A stretch of 55,705 nucleotides of DNA. Origin: Candidatus Melainabacteria bacterium (lineage in GTDB: Bacteria; Cyanobacteriota; Vampirovibrionia; Obscuribacterales; Obscuribacteraceae). The notes below the pieces were generated by a model, which was not told the DNA's origin, made no database searches, and saw nothing but the letters and a program-made list of their open reading frames with translations. The stretch covers positions 1-55,705 of the forward strand of contig PLZS01000045.1 in the NCBI GenBank assembly GCA_003153555.1, read 5' to 3'. Position 1 is the stretch's first letter, and each line of letters begins with the position of its first letter. A program made the position numbers and the translations under genes. Shown here one piece after another: positions 32,219 through 42,045 of this stretch.

Positions 32219-32417
32219 ATCATTTATCCTGAGCGGTAAGCTATCGACTAGATCCTATCCCGCTTCTGGTGCCGGTTACAAGTGATAAAGGCACTTCGTA
32301 AAAAATCCCATACATGACGCCAAGCACGGCCACTTTTCACGTTGACATGCGTATATATCCGCACATCGCCTATCTTCGGAGATGCGCGGCCTATTCCATT
32401 AAGTACAGCGAGCCAAT

Positions 32418-33317
32418 TCAAACCACTTGTTTTGTTGCTTCATAAGCTTTGAACATCGCTTGTGTACCCTGCCTGTAGCCCTCCTCCCCACCCAGTTCAC
32501 CGGCTTGCTTAAAGAGCTCTTGAGCCAACGCAGTGCCGGGAAGATGGCAATCTTGAACATTTTCTTGAATCAGGCGTAAATCCTTGAGCATGTGTTCAAC
32601 GGTAAAACCGGGTTTGAAGTCACCTTTTAAAATTCTGGCGCCCAGATTCGATAACGCCCAGGAAGCGCCAGCACCGCTGCCAAGAGATTCTACAATCAAG
32701 TTTTTGTCGACCTGCAATTGATCGGCCAGAGATAACGTTTCGCTCACAGCTATCATATTAATAGCGCAGAGGACTTGGTTGCACAGCTTTAAGGCTTGCC
32801 CGCTGCCTGCCTCGCCACAATAAACGATGTTTTTTCCAATTGCCTCGAACAAAGGTCGCACTTCGTCATAAGTTGACTTGTCTCCACCCACCAGGATGGT
32901 CAAAGTGCCTAGCCGGGCGCCAATATCGCCGCCCGTTACAGGAGCATCAAGAAATCGAAGTCCAGCCTCACTTAGCTCAAAATTCAAGCGAACCGCTGCT
33001 GCTTTCCCGATGGTTGTCATGTCGATAACGACGGCGTTCTTGCCTGCCTGTTTCTTGACTGAACCGAGCAGAACCTGTTCAACATCTGGCACATCGCCCA
33101 AGCAGGAGAAGATGTAATCAGCGTCACGCACAGCTTCCTCAAGCGATTCAGTGACTTGGACACCATTTCGCTTCACTTCTTCAACCCCGGCCCGAGCCTG
33201 AGTCCGGTTCCAGGCAACGACGGGATAGCCGGCCTTAGCAAAATTGAGCGTCATTGCAGACCCCATGATGCCGAGCCCCAAATAGGCTATCTTGGCTAGC
33301 GGCCGTTTATTCGTCAT
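32418..33317 (-). CDS. 3-hydroxyisobutyrate dehydrogenase-family oxidoreductase
   Basis: NAD(P)-dependent beta-hydroxyacid dehydrogenase. The N-terminal Rossmann domain has YLGLGIMGSAM (GxGxxG) and VVAWNRT. The substrate motif is LDAPVTGGDIGARLGTLTILVGG, and the catalytic Lys lies in GSGQALKLCNQ (G..K..N). The 299-residue length is standard. Candidate substrates include 3-hydroxyisobutyrate, tartronate semialdehyde and glyoxylate or succinic semialdehyde; sequence alone does not decide. GGAGG stands 4 nt before the ATG. A 31-nt hairpin at 32359-32389 (9-bp stem with one G-U pair on this strand) lies after the stop but lacks a T-tract. Confidence 0.88.
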   Translation of the reverse strand: MTNKRPLAKIAYLGLGIMGSAMTLNFAKAGYPVVAWNRTQARAGVEEVKRNGVQVTESLEEAVRDADYIFSCLGDVPDVEQVLLGSVKKQAGKNAVVIDMTTIGKAAAVRLNFELSEAGLRFLDAPVTGGDIGARLGTLTILVGGDKSTYDEVRPLFEAIGKNIVYCGEAGSGQALKLCNQVLCAINMIAVSETLSLADQLQVDKNLIVESLGSGAGASWALSNLGARILKGDFKPGFTVEHMLKDLRLIQENVQDCHLPGTALAQELFKQAGELGGEEGYRQGTQAMFKAYEATKQVV

Positions 33318-33404
33318 AACGCCTCCGAAACAAGTCAGTACTTTATTTGTGCCAGCACTTTGATAGGTCTCTCGACCCGCACAGCACTTAGATTATCGGA
33401 CAAT

Positions 33405-33424
33405 GGCGCGGACTGCGCCTTTTA
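33405..33424 (+). promoter_or_regulatory. Short GC hairpin followed by Ts, between divergent genes
   Basis: GGCGC and GCGCC with loop GGACT, then TTTT. The form resembles a weak terminator, but no + strand gene precedes it, so it may be a leader hairpin for the gene at 33528 or chance. Confidence 0.25.
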
Positions 33425-33527
33425 GTAAAAGTAAGCGGGACAGAAAACTTTATATGGCAGCAGCAATCACGGTTTAACTTGCATTTCGAGAAAAAGTTGG
33501 GTATACATCTCTGAAGAGGTCTTGACA

Positions 33528-34274
33528 TTGGACTTGCCAGCCCTGCGATCCATAACCAGCATTTTTCTCGTATGTGCATGCGTGCTTTTAGGCTGCAAAA
33601 ATGCAGGGGCCGCAGAGCGCAAAGCCGTGGTTCGTGTGACCACAGGTTCTGTGCAAATTGACAATTGGCAGCACCATTTGGTGGAGGGTAATCCCAACTT
33701 GGGGCACTGGCATTGGAATCCAATTTACGCGAATGTGCAGGGTCTGAAAACGGTTCGAGCCAACGCCGGTCCTGATAAATTTAGACACCGCCATGGTCCT
33801 GCTCCGCTGCATCCGAACGTAACCGTGCAACGGATCACACCTCGCGAACAGTCTGTCTATACCAGACCGAATCATATTCCCTTCAATACAACGCCCAAGC
33901 CTGATACAAAAGTCGCTGCGGTGCTGCGCGCGCCTGATGTCAGCGCCAACTTAAGTCATCGAGACGTAAGTGCTTCTCTGCGAAACAATCAAGTCAATGG
34001 CTCTCTCGCACAGAGAGATGTTAGTGCCACGCTGAGCCAGAATAAAACGAATGCCCGCCTGGCTGATAGAAACGTATCAGGCGAGATGCTGCCTGCTGCA
34101 CCACAGCCACCTGCACCACCCAGAGTGGCTACATACGGACAGAGTTATGGTGGAGGCGACGACTTTGCTAGTTTGAGTCGTGGCAGCAGCAATCGCAGCG
34201 AGAAGAGCTCGGTGTATGGCAGAATCGCCATGCCCAAGAAAAGCAAGATCAAAAAATCCAGCTTAAATTATTAG
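33528..34274 (+). CDS. Exported protein with degenerate RDVSA repeats, unknown function
   Basis: About 248 residues. The N-terminus is a signal with a possible lipobox (VLLGCKNAGAAE), so it is either a lipoprotein or cleaved at AGAA. The middle is rich in His, Trp and Asn (HHLVEGNPNLGHWHWNP). Residues ~140-190 hold five degenerate 11-residue units built on DVSAxL: DVSANL, DVSASL, QVNGSL, DVSATL, and later NVSGEM. The C-terminus is basic (KKSKIKKSS). TTG at 33528 fits GAGG 8 nt upstream better than the TTG at 33522. It is divergent from the dehydrogenase gene and followed by the convergent CGS/CGL gene. Confidence 0.65.
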   Translation: MDLPALRSITSIFLVCACVLLGCKNAGAAERKAVVRVTTGSVQIDNWQHHLVEGNPNLGHWHWNPIYANVQGLKTVRANAGPDKFRHRHGPAPLHPNVTVQRITPREQSVYTRPNHIPFNTTPKPDTKVAAVLRAPDVSANLSHRDVSASLRNNQVNGSLAQRDVSATLSQNKTNARLADRNVSGEMLPAAPQPPAPPRVATYGQSYGGGDDFASLSRGSSNRSEKSSVYGRIAMPKKSKIKKSSLNY

Positions 34275-34305
34275 GGCGCGAACGAAGCGAAAAACCAAAC
34301 TGAAA

Positions 34306-35478
34306 TTAAACTTTCGACAAGACGGCGACTTTAGCTAAAGCTGTTTCGATATCTTTGATCAAATCATCTTGATCCTCGATACCTACAGACAAGCGTACCA
34401 ACCCATCAACTATGCCGCGCGCTTCTCGAATCTCTTTGGGAATGGATGCGTGTGTCATCGTGGCAGGATGTCCGATTAACGACTCAACACCGCCAAGGCT
34501 TTCGGCAAGTGAAAACAGTTTGGTGCCATCAAGAAATACTTTAGCGTTTTGCAATCCGCCCTTCACCACTACTGATACCATGCCGCCAAAACCTCTCATT
34601 TGCTTTTTGGCAAGCTCATGTTGGGGATGGGAAGCTAAGCCCGGATAAATGACCTTCTCAATCGCGGGATGTTTTTCTAGGAACTTGGCAATCGCCATTG
34701 CGTTGCTTTCGTGTGCTTTCATGCGCACAGCCAGGGTCTTCAGTCCGCGCAGAACGAGCCAACTGTCAAACGGTCCGGGCACGGCGCCTACTGCATTTTG
34801 ATGGAACTTGAGAGTTTCGTAGTACTGATCATTGTTTGTAATCGCCGCACCACCTACTACATCACTATGCCCGCCAAGGTACTTAGTCGTGCTATGGACG
34901 ACTATGTCAGCGCCCAAATTGAGTGGGTTTTGCAAGTACGGACTGGCAAATGTATTGTCCACGACTGTAATAATGCCAGCACCGTTTTTGGTGGCTTTAA
35001 CCGTTTTGACCAGGGCGGCGATATCAATCAGTTGAAGCATGGGATTTGTAGGCGTTTCTAACCAAAGCATCTTAGTGTTCGGTTTTACTGCGGCTTCAAC
35101 CGTTTTCAGATTCCGGCCATCGACAAAGTCGAAAGTAATGCCAAAGCGGGTAAACACTTTATCGAATAAACGATAGGTGCCACCATAAACGTCATCGCAA
35201 ACTACAACATGGTCACCAGCTGAAAGTAGAGTCATCACGGTTGTGGTGGCAGCCGATCCCGAGCCAAAACAAAGCCCATACTTGCCGTCTTCCAATGAGG
35301 CTAAACATTCTTCCAAGGCGGAGCGAGTCGGATTTTGAGTGCGTGCGTACTCGAATCCTTTGTGTTTCCCCAATTCATCCTGCACGTAAGTGGAGGTCTG
35401 AAATATAGGGGTGATAATTGCGCCGGTGCTTGGGTCGGGTTGTTGCCCGACGTGGATCGCCTTCGTTGAAAACTTCAT
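34306..35478 (-). CDS. Cystathionine gamma-synthase / gamma-lyase family enzyme
   Basis: PLP enzyme of the Cys/Met metabolism family. Markers: an N-terminal FSTKAIHVGQQPD, PIFQTSTYVQ, YARTQNPTR, FGSGSAATTT, LETPTNPML, VDNTFASPYLQNP and the Schiff-base Lys199 in HSTTKYLGGHSD; ESLGGVESLIGHPATMTHASIP near the C-terminus is the family signature. Gamma-synthase (toward methionine) and gamma-lyase (toward cysteine) differ subtly. The gene starts 2 nt after cystathionine beta-synthase, with its ribosome site GGGAG inside that gene's end, which favours gamma-lyase and reverse transsulfuration. That choice is inferred from context. Confidence 0.9.
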   Translation of the reverse strand: MKFSTKAIHVGQQPDPSTGAIITPIFQTSTYVQDELGKHKGFEYARTQNPTRSALEECLASLEDGKYGLCFGSGSAATTTVMTLLSAGDHVVVCDDVYGGTYRLFDKVFTRFGITFDFVDGRNLKTVEAAVKPNTKMLWLETPTNPMLQLIDIAALVKTVKATKNGAGIITVVDNTFASPYLQNPLNLGADIVVHSTTKYLGGHSDVVGGAAITNNDQYYETLKFHQNAVGAVPGPFDSWLVLRGLKTLAVRMKAHESNAMAIAKFLEKHPAIEKVIYPGLASHPQHELAKKQMRGFGGMVSVVVKGGLQNAKVFLDGTKLFSLAESLGGVESLIGHPATMTHASIPKEIREARGIVDGLVRLSVGIEDQDDLIKDIETALAKVAVLSKV

Positions 35479-35480
35479 GT

Positions 35481-36917
35481 CTACGCTCCCAGTTTTGCCT
35501 TTTCAGCCTTTGGTTTTCGCTCTTCTTTGGTCGACAAGACCTGATCACTCGAACTAATTTTTTCTCGCAAATGAGACATGATGTCGAACTTTGTCAGAAC
35601 GCCACAGGCCTTATTTTCTTTCGTAATCACGACCATAGCGTTGCCTAATCGGAACGACTTGTAAATTTGATCGATTTCGGCATTGATATCAAACTGCGGA
35701 AAAGGTCTTCCCATCACCGATCCAACTGTCGTTTTGGAGGGATCCTTTCGTTCGTAGACAACTTGCATGGCGATCACATCGTTGATGTGGCCGACATTGT
35801 GTCCATCTTCAGTGACAACGGGCAACTGATCTATGCCATGTAGTTCCATGGCGTTAATGGTTGCTTGAATCGTGTCTTCAGGATGAACCACGATCAGCGG
35901 CGATATCTTTCCGCGCCCCTTCTTCCTATCCAACAGGTCTGCAGCCAGATAGCTGTACTCAGGCGCCGGCATGAAACCGTTATCCCGCATCCATTCGTCC
36001 GAATACATTTTGCTCAAGTAACCTCTGCCACCATCTGGCAAAAGAACTACCACGACATCGTTCTCGCTAAGATCCTGCGAAATTTTCAAAGCTGCAACAA
36101 CCGCTGTTCCACAAGATCCGCCACAGAGCAGACCTTCTTCGCGAGCCAGTCTTCGCCCCATTGTGAAAGAATCTTTGTCACTGACTCGAACAAACTCATC
36201 GATCAATTTCAGCTCAGCATTGCGCGGAATAAAGTCTTCTCCAATGCCTTCAACCTTATAAGAAGCTGCCAGGTCACCGGAATAAATCGAGCCTTCAGGA
36301 TCAACGCCAATGATTCGGATCTTAGGATTTTTTTCTCTCAAGAATCTAGCAGTACCGGATATGGTGCCACCAGTACCCATGGTAGCGACGAAGTGAGTGA
36401 TTTTACCGTCTGTTTGATCCCAAATTTCAGGTCCAGTGGAAAGATAATGAGCCTCTGGATTATTTGGATTGGCGAATTGATTAGGCTGAAACGCTCCAGG
36501 AATTTCAGCCGTCAATTTGTTGGCTACTGAATAGTAACTCTCATGAGAACTAGCTGAAACGCTGGTCGGAACCACTACAACCTCGGCGCCGTAAGCGCGA
36601 AGCAGGTTTATTTTTTCTTGAGCGACCTTGTCGGGCACAACGAGGATGCAACGATAGCCTTTGACAGCCGCTATCTGCGCCAATCCGGTGCCTGTATTGC
36701 CGGAGGTTGGTTCGATGATCGTACCGCCCGGTTTTAGGAGCCCGTTCTTCTCGGCTTCCTCGATCATCCTGATAGACGGCCGATCTTTTACCGAGCCACC
36801 CGGGTTGAAAACTTCGACTTTGCCCAGAATCAAGGGCTTTAGACCTTTTGTGACTTTGTTCAACTTCACAAGAGGTGTGGAACCAACGGTTTCAAGAATG
36901 GTGTTGAAATACTTCAC
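35481..36917 (-). CDS. Cystathionine beta-synthase with C-terminal CBS domain pair
   Basis: Condenses serine and homocysteine to cystathionine. The PLP domain (~1-310) has NTILETVGSTPLVKLNK, Lys44 in [40 protein letters not shown] and EEGLLCGGSCGTAV. Two CBS modules follow (~340-460; VHPEDTIQATINAMELHGIDQLPVV and VGSVMGRPFPQFDINAEIDQI), which in this family bind adenosyl ligands and regulate activity. GTG at 36917 gives 478 residues; GGAGG lies 10 nt upstream. The open frame runs to 37223, but the extra ~100 residues look non-coding and overlap the divergent gene. Cotranscribed with CGS/CGL. Confidence 0.92.
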   Translation of the reverse strand: MKYFNTILETVGSTPLVKLNKVTKGLKPLILGKVEVFNPGGSVKDRPSIRMIEEAEKNGLLKPGGTIIEPTSGNTGTGLAQIAAVKGYRCILVVPDKVAQEKINLLRAYGAEVVVVPTSVSASSHESYYSVANKLTAEIPGAFQPNQFANPNNPEAHYLSTGPEIWDQTDGKITHFVATMGTGGTISGTARFLREKNPKIRIIGVDPEGSIYSGDLAASYKVEGIGEDFIPRNAELKLIDEFVRVSDKDSFTMGRRLAREEGLLCGGSCGTAVVAALKISQDLSENDVVVVLLPDGGRGYLSKMYSDEWMRDNGFMPAPEYSYLAADLLDRKKGRGKISPLIVVHPEDTIQATINAMELHGIDQLPVVTEDGHNVGHINDVIAMQVVYERKDPSKTTVGSVMGRPFPQFDINAEIDQIYKSFRLGNAMVVITKENKACGVLTKFDIMSHLREKISSSDQVLSTKEERKPKAEKAKLGA

Positions 36918-37048
36918 CAGAAGCGGACCTCCATTACAATATAGGAGCAAGCGACTAACAATTATACGGTGGAAGTGCGTGTAACATCCATCCGATCGCC
37001 CATCATTTGTGCGCATTAACCATAGACTAAAAGGTTCGAACAAATTCA

Positions 37049-38608
37049 ATGACAGAAGATAAGCAAGTGTGGAAGCCAGAGGATTTGGCCACGTGGGATC
37101 AGCATGCCAAGCTGGGTGAACCGGGCGAGTATCCGTACACCCGTGGCATTTATGCCGACATGTATCGTTCACGCTTTTGGACGATGCGTCAGTATGCCGG
37201 CTTTGGCAACGCCAGGGAAACAAACAAACGCTTCCAGTATTTATTGCAAAATGGGCAAACCGGCTTGTCTACAGCCTTTGACTTGCCGACCCAAATGGGC
37301 TACGACAGCGATGACCCGATGGCACTTGGCGAAGTTGGCAGAACAGGCGTGGCCATAGACAGCCTCAAAGACATGGAGACGCTTTTTGACGGCATCGATC
37401 TGGGCAAAGTCTCTACATCAATGACCATCAATGCCACAAGTGCAATTCTGCTTGCCATGTATAGATCTGTGGGGATCAAGCAGGGCGTCGATGCAAAGCA
37501 CTTACAAGGAACGATTCAGAACGACATTCTAAAAGAATACGAAGCACGCAATACCTACATCTTTCCGCCTGCAGGCTCGATGCGCCTGATCACCGACATC
37601 TTCGAATATTGTTCAACGGAGATGCCACGTTGGAACACGATATCGATCAGCGGTTATCACATCCGCGAAGCAGGTGCGACTGCCGTTCAAGAGCTTGCCT
37701 TCACATTCGCCAACGCCATTGAGTATGTGCGTGCGGCCATTTCGCGCGGGCTTAGCATCGATACATTCGCTCCGCAACTGAGCTTCTTCTTCGTGGCCCA
37801 GATGGATTTATTTGAGGAAATCGCCAAGTTTCGAGCGGCGCGCAGACTGTGGGCGAGGATCATGAAAGAACAATTTCATGCCCAAAACCCGAAATCTCTG
37901 ATGCTTAGATTTCACGTCCAGACAGCGGGCTCAAGCCTAACGCAGCAGCAGCCGGACAACAACATCGTGCGCACAACAGTGGAAGCGATGGCTGCGGTTT
38001 TAGGCGGGGCGCAGTCCTTGCACACAAACTCGAAGGATGAAGCCCTCTCGTTACCGAGTGAGTCGGCTGCTTTGACGGCGCTGCGCACTCAGCAAATCAT
38101 TGCCAGTGAAACCGGCGTAGGCAACGTTGTCGATCCTTTCGGCGGGTCGTATTTTCTGGAGGAACTGACGGACAAAATTGAAAAAGACGCCGAAATTTAT
38201 TTGCAGAAGATTGAGGAACTAGGCGGCGCAATCAAAGCTGTCGAACAAGGTTATATACAAAAAGAAATTCAAGAATCGGCCTATCAATATCACTGCAGTG
38301 TTGAAGATAAGCGCAGAATCATAGTCGGAGTCAATCGTTTCATCGATCAAGAATCTGAGCGAATCGAAATTCATCGGGTTGATCCTAAACTTGAAGAAGA
38401 GCAAGTGGCTGACCTGAAGCGCGTTAAGGCTGAGCGTGACGCGGAAAAGGTCGAGCAGGCTTTGGATAAACTGCGTCAGGGCGCAGCCGGCAACGACAAT
38501 CTGATGCCCCTGATTTGCACAGCGGTAGATTCTTATGCAACCGTAGGTGAAATAAGCAATACCTTACGTGCAGCCTTTGGTAAATTCAGACCTGTAGCGA
38601 CTTTATGA
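37049..38608 (+). CDS. Methylmalonyl-CoA mutase, large (catalytic) chain without B12 domain
   Basis: Catalytic TIM-barrel subunit for interconversion of methylmalonyl-CoA and succinyl-CoA. Markers: [98 protein letters not shown], and a C-terminal [15 protein letters not shown] with [11 protein letters not shown]. At 519 residues it stops before the B12-binding domain, as in two-subunit mutases where a separate ~140-residue protein supplies cobalamin. No such small subunit or MeaB chaperone is in the window. The gene is divergent from the CBS gene and ends 4 nt before the glycosyltransferase start, but the two are probably unrelated in function. Confidence 0.95.
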   Translation: MTEDKQVWKPEDLATWDQHAKLGEPGEYPYTRGIYADMYRSRFWTMRQYAGFGNARETNKRFQYLLQNGQTGLSTAFDLPTQMGYDSDDPMALGEVGRTGVAIDSLKDMETLFDGIDLGKVSTSMTINATSAILLAMYRSVGIKQGVDAKHLQGTIQNDILKEYEARNTYIFPPAGSMRLITDIFEYCSTEMPRWNTISISGYHIREAGATAVQELAFTFANAIEYVRAAISRGLSIDTFAPQLSFFFVAQMDLFEEIAKFRAARRLWARIMKEQFHAQNPKSLMLRFHVQTAGSSLTQQQPDNNIVRTTVEAMAAVLGGAQSLHTNSKDEALSLPSESAALTALRTQQIIASETGVGNVVDPFGGSYFLEELTDKIEKDAEIYLQKIEELGGAIKAVEQGYIQKEIQESAYQYHCSVEDKRRIIVGVNRFIDQESERIEIHRVDPKLEEEQVADLKRVKAERDAEKVEQALDKLRQGAAGNDNLMPLICTAVDSYATVGEISNTLRAAFGKFRPVATL

Positions 38609-38612
38609 AGAG

Positions 38613-39638
38613 TTGATGTCAATCATTTCTGAGCTGCCCTGGGGCAAAATGAGCTTTAAAGCCGTCAACTCTGTCATTTGTGAGAAGACACGAATAAGTC
38701 AGTCGCCCGAATATGATTCAATTTACCGCATGCCAACCCCGCGAGTTTCAATCGTTATCGTTAACTGGAAGACGCCAAAGCTTCTCGCCAAGTGTCTTGA
38801 AACGATTAAAAACGATCCAGATCAGCAACAATTCGAAATTTTCGTGATCGACAACAATTCAGGCGACGAATCGGTTGCCATGCTGACTGAGCACTTCCCC
38901 TATGTTCAGCTAATTGCCAATGACGCCAATCTTGGTTTTTCAAAAGCTTGCAACCAGGCGATTCCAAAAGCGCTGGGCGATTATGTATTGCTTCTAAATC
39001 CGGACACGGAAGTGCCAGACGGTGCGATCTCCCTTCTGGCTGACTTTATGGAGAACCACCCGGATTGTGGAGCAGCCGGGCCGAAAGTTTTAAATCCAGA
39101 CGGCTCATTGCAACTAGCATGCAGGCGAGCCTTCCCGTCACCTAAAGCGGCGTTTTATCGGATCACGTACATGAGCAGAATTTTTCCAAACAATCCAACA
39201 TTTTCACAATACAATTTCACCTCCGCAGATCCAGGGCAGCAGCTGGAAGTCGATGCCCTGGCCGGGGCGGCCATGATGGTGCGTCGTCAAGCGATTAATG
39301 AAGTTGGATTGCTCGATGAAGACATATTCATGTACGGGGAAGATATCGATTGGTGTTGGCGAATAAAACAAGCCAAGTGGAAGATATGGTATGTTCCCGA
39401 GTCCATAATTTATCACGCACATGGGGCGTCAAGCAGGCTGCGTCCAGTCGGGGCTACTATTAACCTTCACAAGGGCATGCACGTTTTCTACAAAAAACAC
39501 TTAGCGCAAAACTACTGGGCCCCATTCAACTCACTGGTGTATGCTGCAATTTGGTCAAGAGCCGCAGTTTTTATCCTGATCAATTTGGGACGCGGTCTTT
39601 TGCGAAACGGAAACCTATCAGCAAGGTCGGGCAGCTAA
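38613..39638 (+). CDS. GT2 glycosyltransferase, rhamnosyltransferase-like (WbbL type)
   Basis: Family 2 glycosyltransferase of the dTDP-rhamnosyl type. Motifs: VSIVIVNWKTPKLLAKCLETI, IFVIDNNSGDES, ANLGFSKACNQAI, LLLNPDTEVPDGAI (metal site), GPKVLNPDGSLQLACRR, AGAAMMVRRQAINEVGLLDEDIFMYGEDIDWCWRIKQAKW, and YHAHGASS. The C-terminal ~50 residues contain one hydrophobic stretch (AAIWSRAAVFILINLG). The first 40 residues are not part of the domain. ATG at 38616 or an internal ATG at 38730 (MPTPRV) may be the true start; the ribosome sites do not decide. The epimerase gene follows after 4 nt. Confidence 0.88.
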   Translation: MMSIISELPWGKMSFKAVNSVICEKTRISQSPEYDSIYRMPTPRVSIVIVNWKTPKLLAKCLETIKNDPDQQQFEIFVIDNNSGDESVAMLTEHFPYVQLIANDANLGFSKACNQAIPKALGDYVLLLNPDTEVPDGAISLLADFMENHPDCGAAGPKVLNPDGSLQLACRRAFPSPKAAFYRITYMSRIFPNNPTFSQYNFTSADPGQQLEVDALAGAAMMVRRQAINEVGLLDEDIFMYGEDIDWCWRIKQAKWKIWYVPESIIYHAHGASSRLRPVGATINLHKGMHVFYKKHLAQNYWAPFNSLVYAAIWSRAAVFILINLGRGLLRNGNLSARSGS

Positions 39639-39642
39639 AGCA

Positions 39643-40653
39643 ATGGTCGTAAATGGCGTTCGAAAGAGGGTTTTGGTCACCGGGGCCTCAGGCTTAATTG
39701 GAAGAGCTGTCACCGAACGGCTGTTGATTGAGAACACCTACGACATAAAAGTCCAGGTGCGCAACCCTACGCAAGCCCGCAACAATGTCGGCAATATTAT
39801 CGACTTCACCCGAGTTCAGCTTGAAGAAGCTGATTTCACCCGCGTTGGCGACCGCGAAATGCGCTTGCTGACTAAGGGCTGCGACGTCATCGTTCACGCG
39901 GCTGGGCTTGTTCATCAACCTGATGCTCCTTATCAAGAATACGAGGTCATTAATGTACGGGCCACTCAACTGCTTGCCGAGGCAGCGGCGCAAAACAATG
40001 TCAAAACTCTGATTTTCCTTAGCTCATCGGCAATATATGGACCAGGGCCATTTGATCGAATTAGCGAATCTGGTCCACTTAAAGCGGTGACACCATATGC
40101 GGTGTCCAAGTTGACTTCCGAAAATTGGCTACAGCAGTTCAACAGCATTCCCAAACTCGTAATTTTGCGACCATCACTGGTTTTCGGGGAGGGTGACCGA
40201 GGCAATTTGCTCAGCTTGATGCGCAATATCAAACAGAACAAATACAAGCATATCGGTGGTGCTGACACTGCCAAAAGTATCATATATTCCAAAGATCTGG
40301 CTCGAGCGATCAGCCTGTGCATTAACAACTTGCCAGATGGCGTACACATCTTCAATGTCGCCAATCCGGAACCTGTGCCAGTTAAAACCCTTGCTGATAC
40401 GATTGCTCGTGTCATGAACGTCAAGAAGATCTCCTCTGTGCCAGAAGGCGTATTCCGCATCGGCGTAAAGGCCGCAGAGCTATTCATGCAAGAGAAAGCG
40501 CCGATCACTATGGATCAAGTCAATAAACTAACGACGACAACCACTACCTCGATTAGCAAGTTAGTTGCGGCAACTGGCTTCCAGCCGAAGACAGCGCTGG
40601 ATGCAGCAATACTTGCCGAAATTGAATGGGCCAATAGTCACGATTTGCTGTGA
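39643..40653 (+). CDS. NAD-dependent sugar epimerase/reductase (extended SDR)
   Basis: Nucleotide-sugar SDR. NAD loop GASGLIGRA (14-22), VIVHAAGLVHQPD, LIFLSSSAIYGPGP, and an intact catalytic pair Tyr152 and Lys156 in PYAVSKLTSE, followed by ILRPSLVFGEGDRGN and IYSKDLARAI. It is most like UDP-glucose 4-epimerase or dTDP-4-dehydrorhamnose/UDP-GlcNAc-type reductases acting before polyprenyl-linked glycan assembly. The substrate is uncertain. It follows the rhamnosyltransferase-like gene by 4 nt, which suggests a shared product. It is a useful contrast to the SDR at 15614, where the lysine is missing. Confidence 0.88.
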   Translation: MVVNGVRKRVLVTGASGLIGRAVTERLLIENTYDIKVQVRNPTQARNNVGNIIDFTRVQLEEADFTRVGDREMRLLTKGCDVIVHAAGLVHQPDAPYQEYEVINVRATQLLAEAAAQNNVKTLIFLSSSAIYGPGPFDRISESGPLKAVTPYAVSKLTSENWLQQFNSIPKLVILRPSLVFGEGDRGNLLSLMRNIKQNKYKHIGGADTAKSIIYSKDLARAISLCINNLPDGVHIFNVANPEPVPVKTLADTIARVMNVKKISSVPEGVFRIGVKAAELFMQEKAPITMDQVNKLTTTTTTSISKLVAATGFQPKTALDAAILAEIEWANSHDLL

Positions 40654-40668
40654 TCGGAAGATTCGATC

Positions 40669-42045
40669 ATGAGCCTGGATAGATTTTTCAAGATCAACGA
40701 ACGGGGCTCAACGATCAAGACCGAAGTATTAGGTGGTGCCACCACTTTTTTGACAATGGCTTACATCATTGTCGTCAACCCGGCCATCCTCAGTTTTGCG
40801 CAAATCCCAGTCGGTCCAAGTACGGTCGCCACCATTTTGACAGCTGTGTTCGGTTGCTTCCTGATGGCAATCTACGCCAATCGACCGTTAGCAGTGGCGC
40901 CCTACATGGGAGAGAACGCCTTCATCGCCTTTGGATTGACGGCGCTGGGAATCAGTTGGCAATTGCGATTGGGGGCAGTATTCGTCAGCGGTGTAGCATT
41001 TGCAGTGCTGGCCTGCATGAGAATCCGCCCCTGGCTTGCCAATTCGATTTCGCCCAGCATGAAGCATAGTTTTGCAGCCGGGATCGGCATGTTTCTTGCC
41101 TTAATTGGACTGTATGAAACCGGCATCGTCACAAGTGGTGCCACAGGTCTGCCGGCGGCGGCACTTATTTCTCCAGGCACGGCCTTCTTGAGAGCACCCG
41201 ATGTGCCGCTGAAGTTAGGTAATTGGCACAATCCAACCGTGCTTCTAGCCATTTTTGGTTTCATCCTAATCATCTCTTTGATGCAGCACAAAATCAAAGG
41301 AGCGATGCTGATCGGCATTGGCGTCACCGCAATTATAGGAATATTGCTTGGTTATGGATCGGCACCACAGGCAGTGATGGCCATGCCATTTGTACCGCCC
41401 TACGACCTTGCTCCACTCTTTTTAAAACTGGACGTAATGGGCGTCTTGCAATTGTCCTTTTTACCAATCTTACTGACATTGTTTCTGATGAGTTTTTTGG
41501 ATACGTTAGGCACACTAGTTGGCGTTGGCGCAATCGGAGGGATGCTGGACGAAAAGGGCAATTTTAAGGACATCGAAAGACCAATGGTAGTCGACGCAGC
41601 TTCTTGCGTCTTCAGCGCCCTAGTTGGCTCTTCGACCAGCGGTGCATTCATCGAATCTGCAGCCGGCATCAAAGAAGGTGCTCGCACGGGTCTAGCGTCT
41701 ATTGTAACTGGATTGATGTTTGCAGTCTGCATCTTCTTTATTCCATTAATAGAACCATTGCAGCATCTTACCTACGCCTATGCACCGGCCCTGATGGCAG
41801 TCGGGCTGCTCATGGTCGATTCAATTAAGAAGATCGACATGGACGACATCACCGAAGCAGCGCCCGCTTTTGCCACGATCGCGATGATGATCTTTAGCTA
41901 CAACATAGCGAATGGATTGACCGCTGGGCTTGTTTTATACACAGTGATCAAAGTCTGCGCTGGCAAATTCCGCGACCTTAACTCAGGCACACTCGTCCTC
42001 TCGGCGATGTGTCTGGTCTATTTCTTGTTCGGACTGCCGCATTAA
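40669..42045 (+). CDS. AzgA/PbuG-like purine (guanine/hypoxanthine/adenine) permease
   Basis: Inner-membrane proton symporter of the NCS2 AzgA branch. The N-terminus FFKINERGSTIKTEVLGGATTFLTMAYIIVVNP is diagnostic. GENAFIAFGL, SFLDTLGTLVGVG and SSTSGAFIESAAGIKEGARTGL include the conserved acidic substrate-site residues. About 12-14 hydrophobic segments span 458 residues. It follows the epimerase by 15 nt but does an unrelated job: salvage of nucleobases. The stop overlaps the stop of the convergent TPR gene by 3 nt. Confidence 0.93.
   Translation: MSLDRFFKINERGSTIKTEVLGGATTFLTMAYIIVVNPAILSFAQIPVGPSTVATILTAVFGCFLMAIYANRPLAVAPYMGENAFIAFGLTALGISWQLRLGAVFVSGVAFAVLACMRIRPWLANSISPSMKHSFAAGIGMFLALIGLYETGIVTSGATGLPAAALISPGTAFLRAPDVPLKLGNWHNPTVLLAIFGFILIISLMQHKIKGAMLIGIGVTAIIGILLGYGSAPQAVMAMPFVPPYDLAPLFLKLDVMGVLQLSFLPILLTLFLMSFLDTLGTLVGVGAIGGMLDEKGNFKDIERPMVVDAASCVFSALVGSSTSGAFIESAAGIKEGARTGLASIVTGLMFAVCIFFIPLIEPLQHLTYAYAPALMAVGLLMVDSIKKIDMDDITEAAPAFATIAMMIFSYNIANGLTAGLVLYTVIKVCAGKFRDLNSGTLVLSAMCLVYFLFGLPH

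Noticed and set aside
37030..37048. GGTTCGAACAAATTC resembling a tRNA T-loop
   Set aside because: No acceptor, D or anticodon stems can be drawn around it.
35481..37223. N-terminal extension of ~100 residues on cystathionine beta-synthase
   Set aside because: The extension is not protein-like, overlaps the divergent mutase gene and promoter, and a GTG with GGAGG upstream gives a normal N-terminus.
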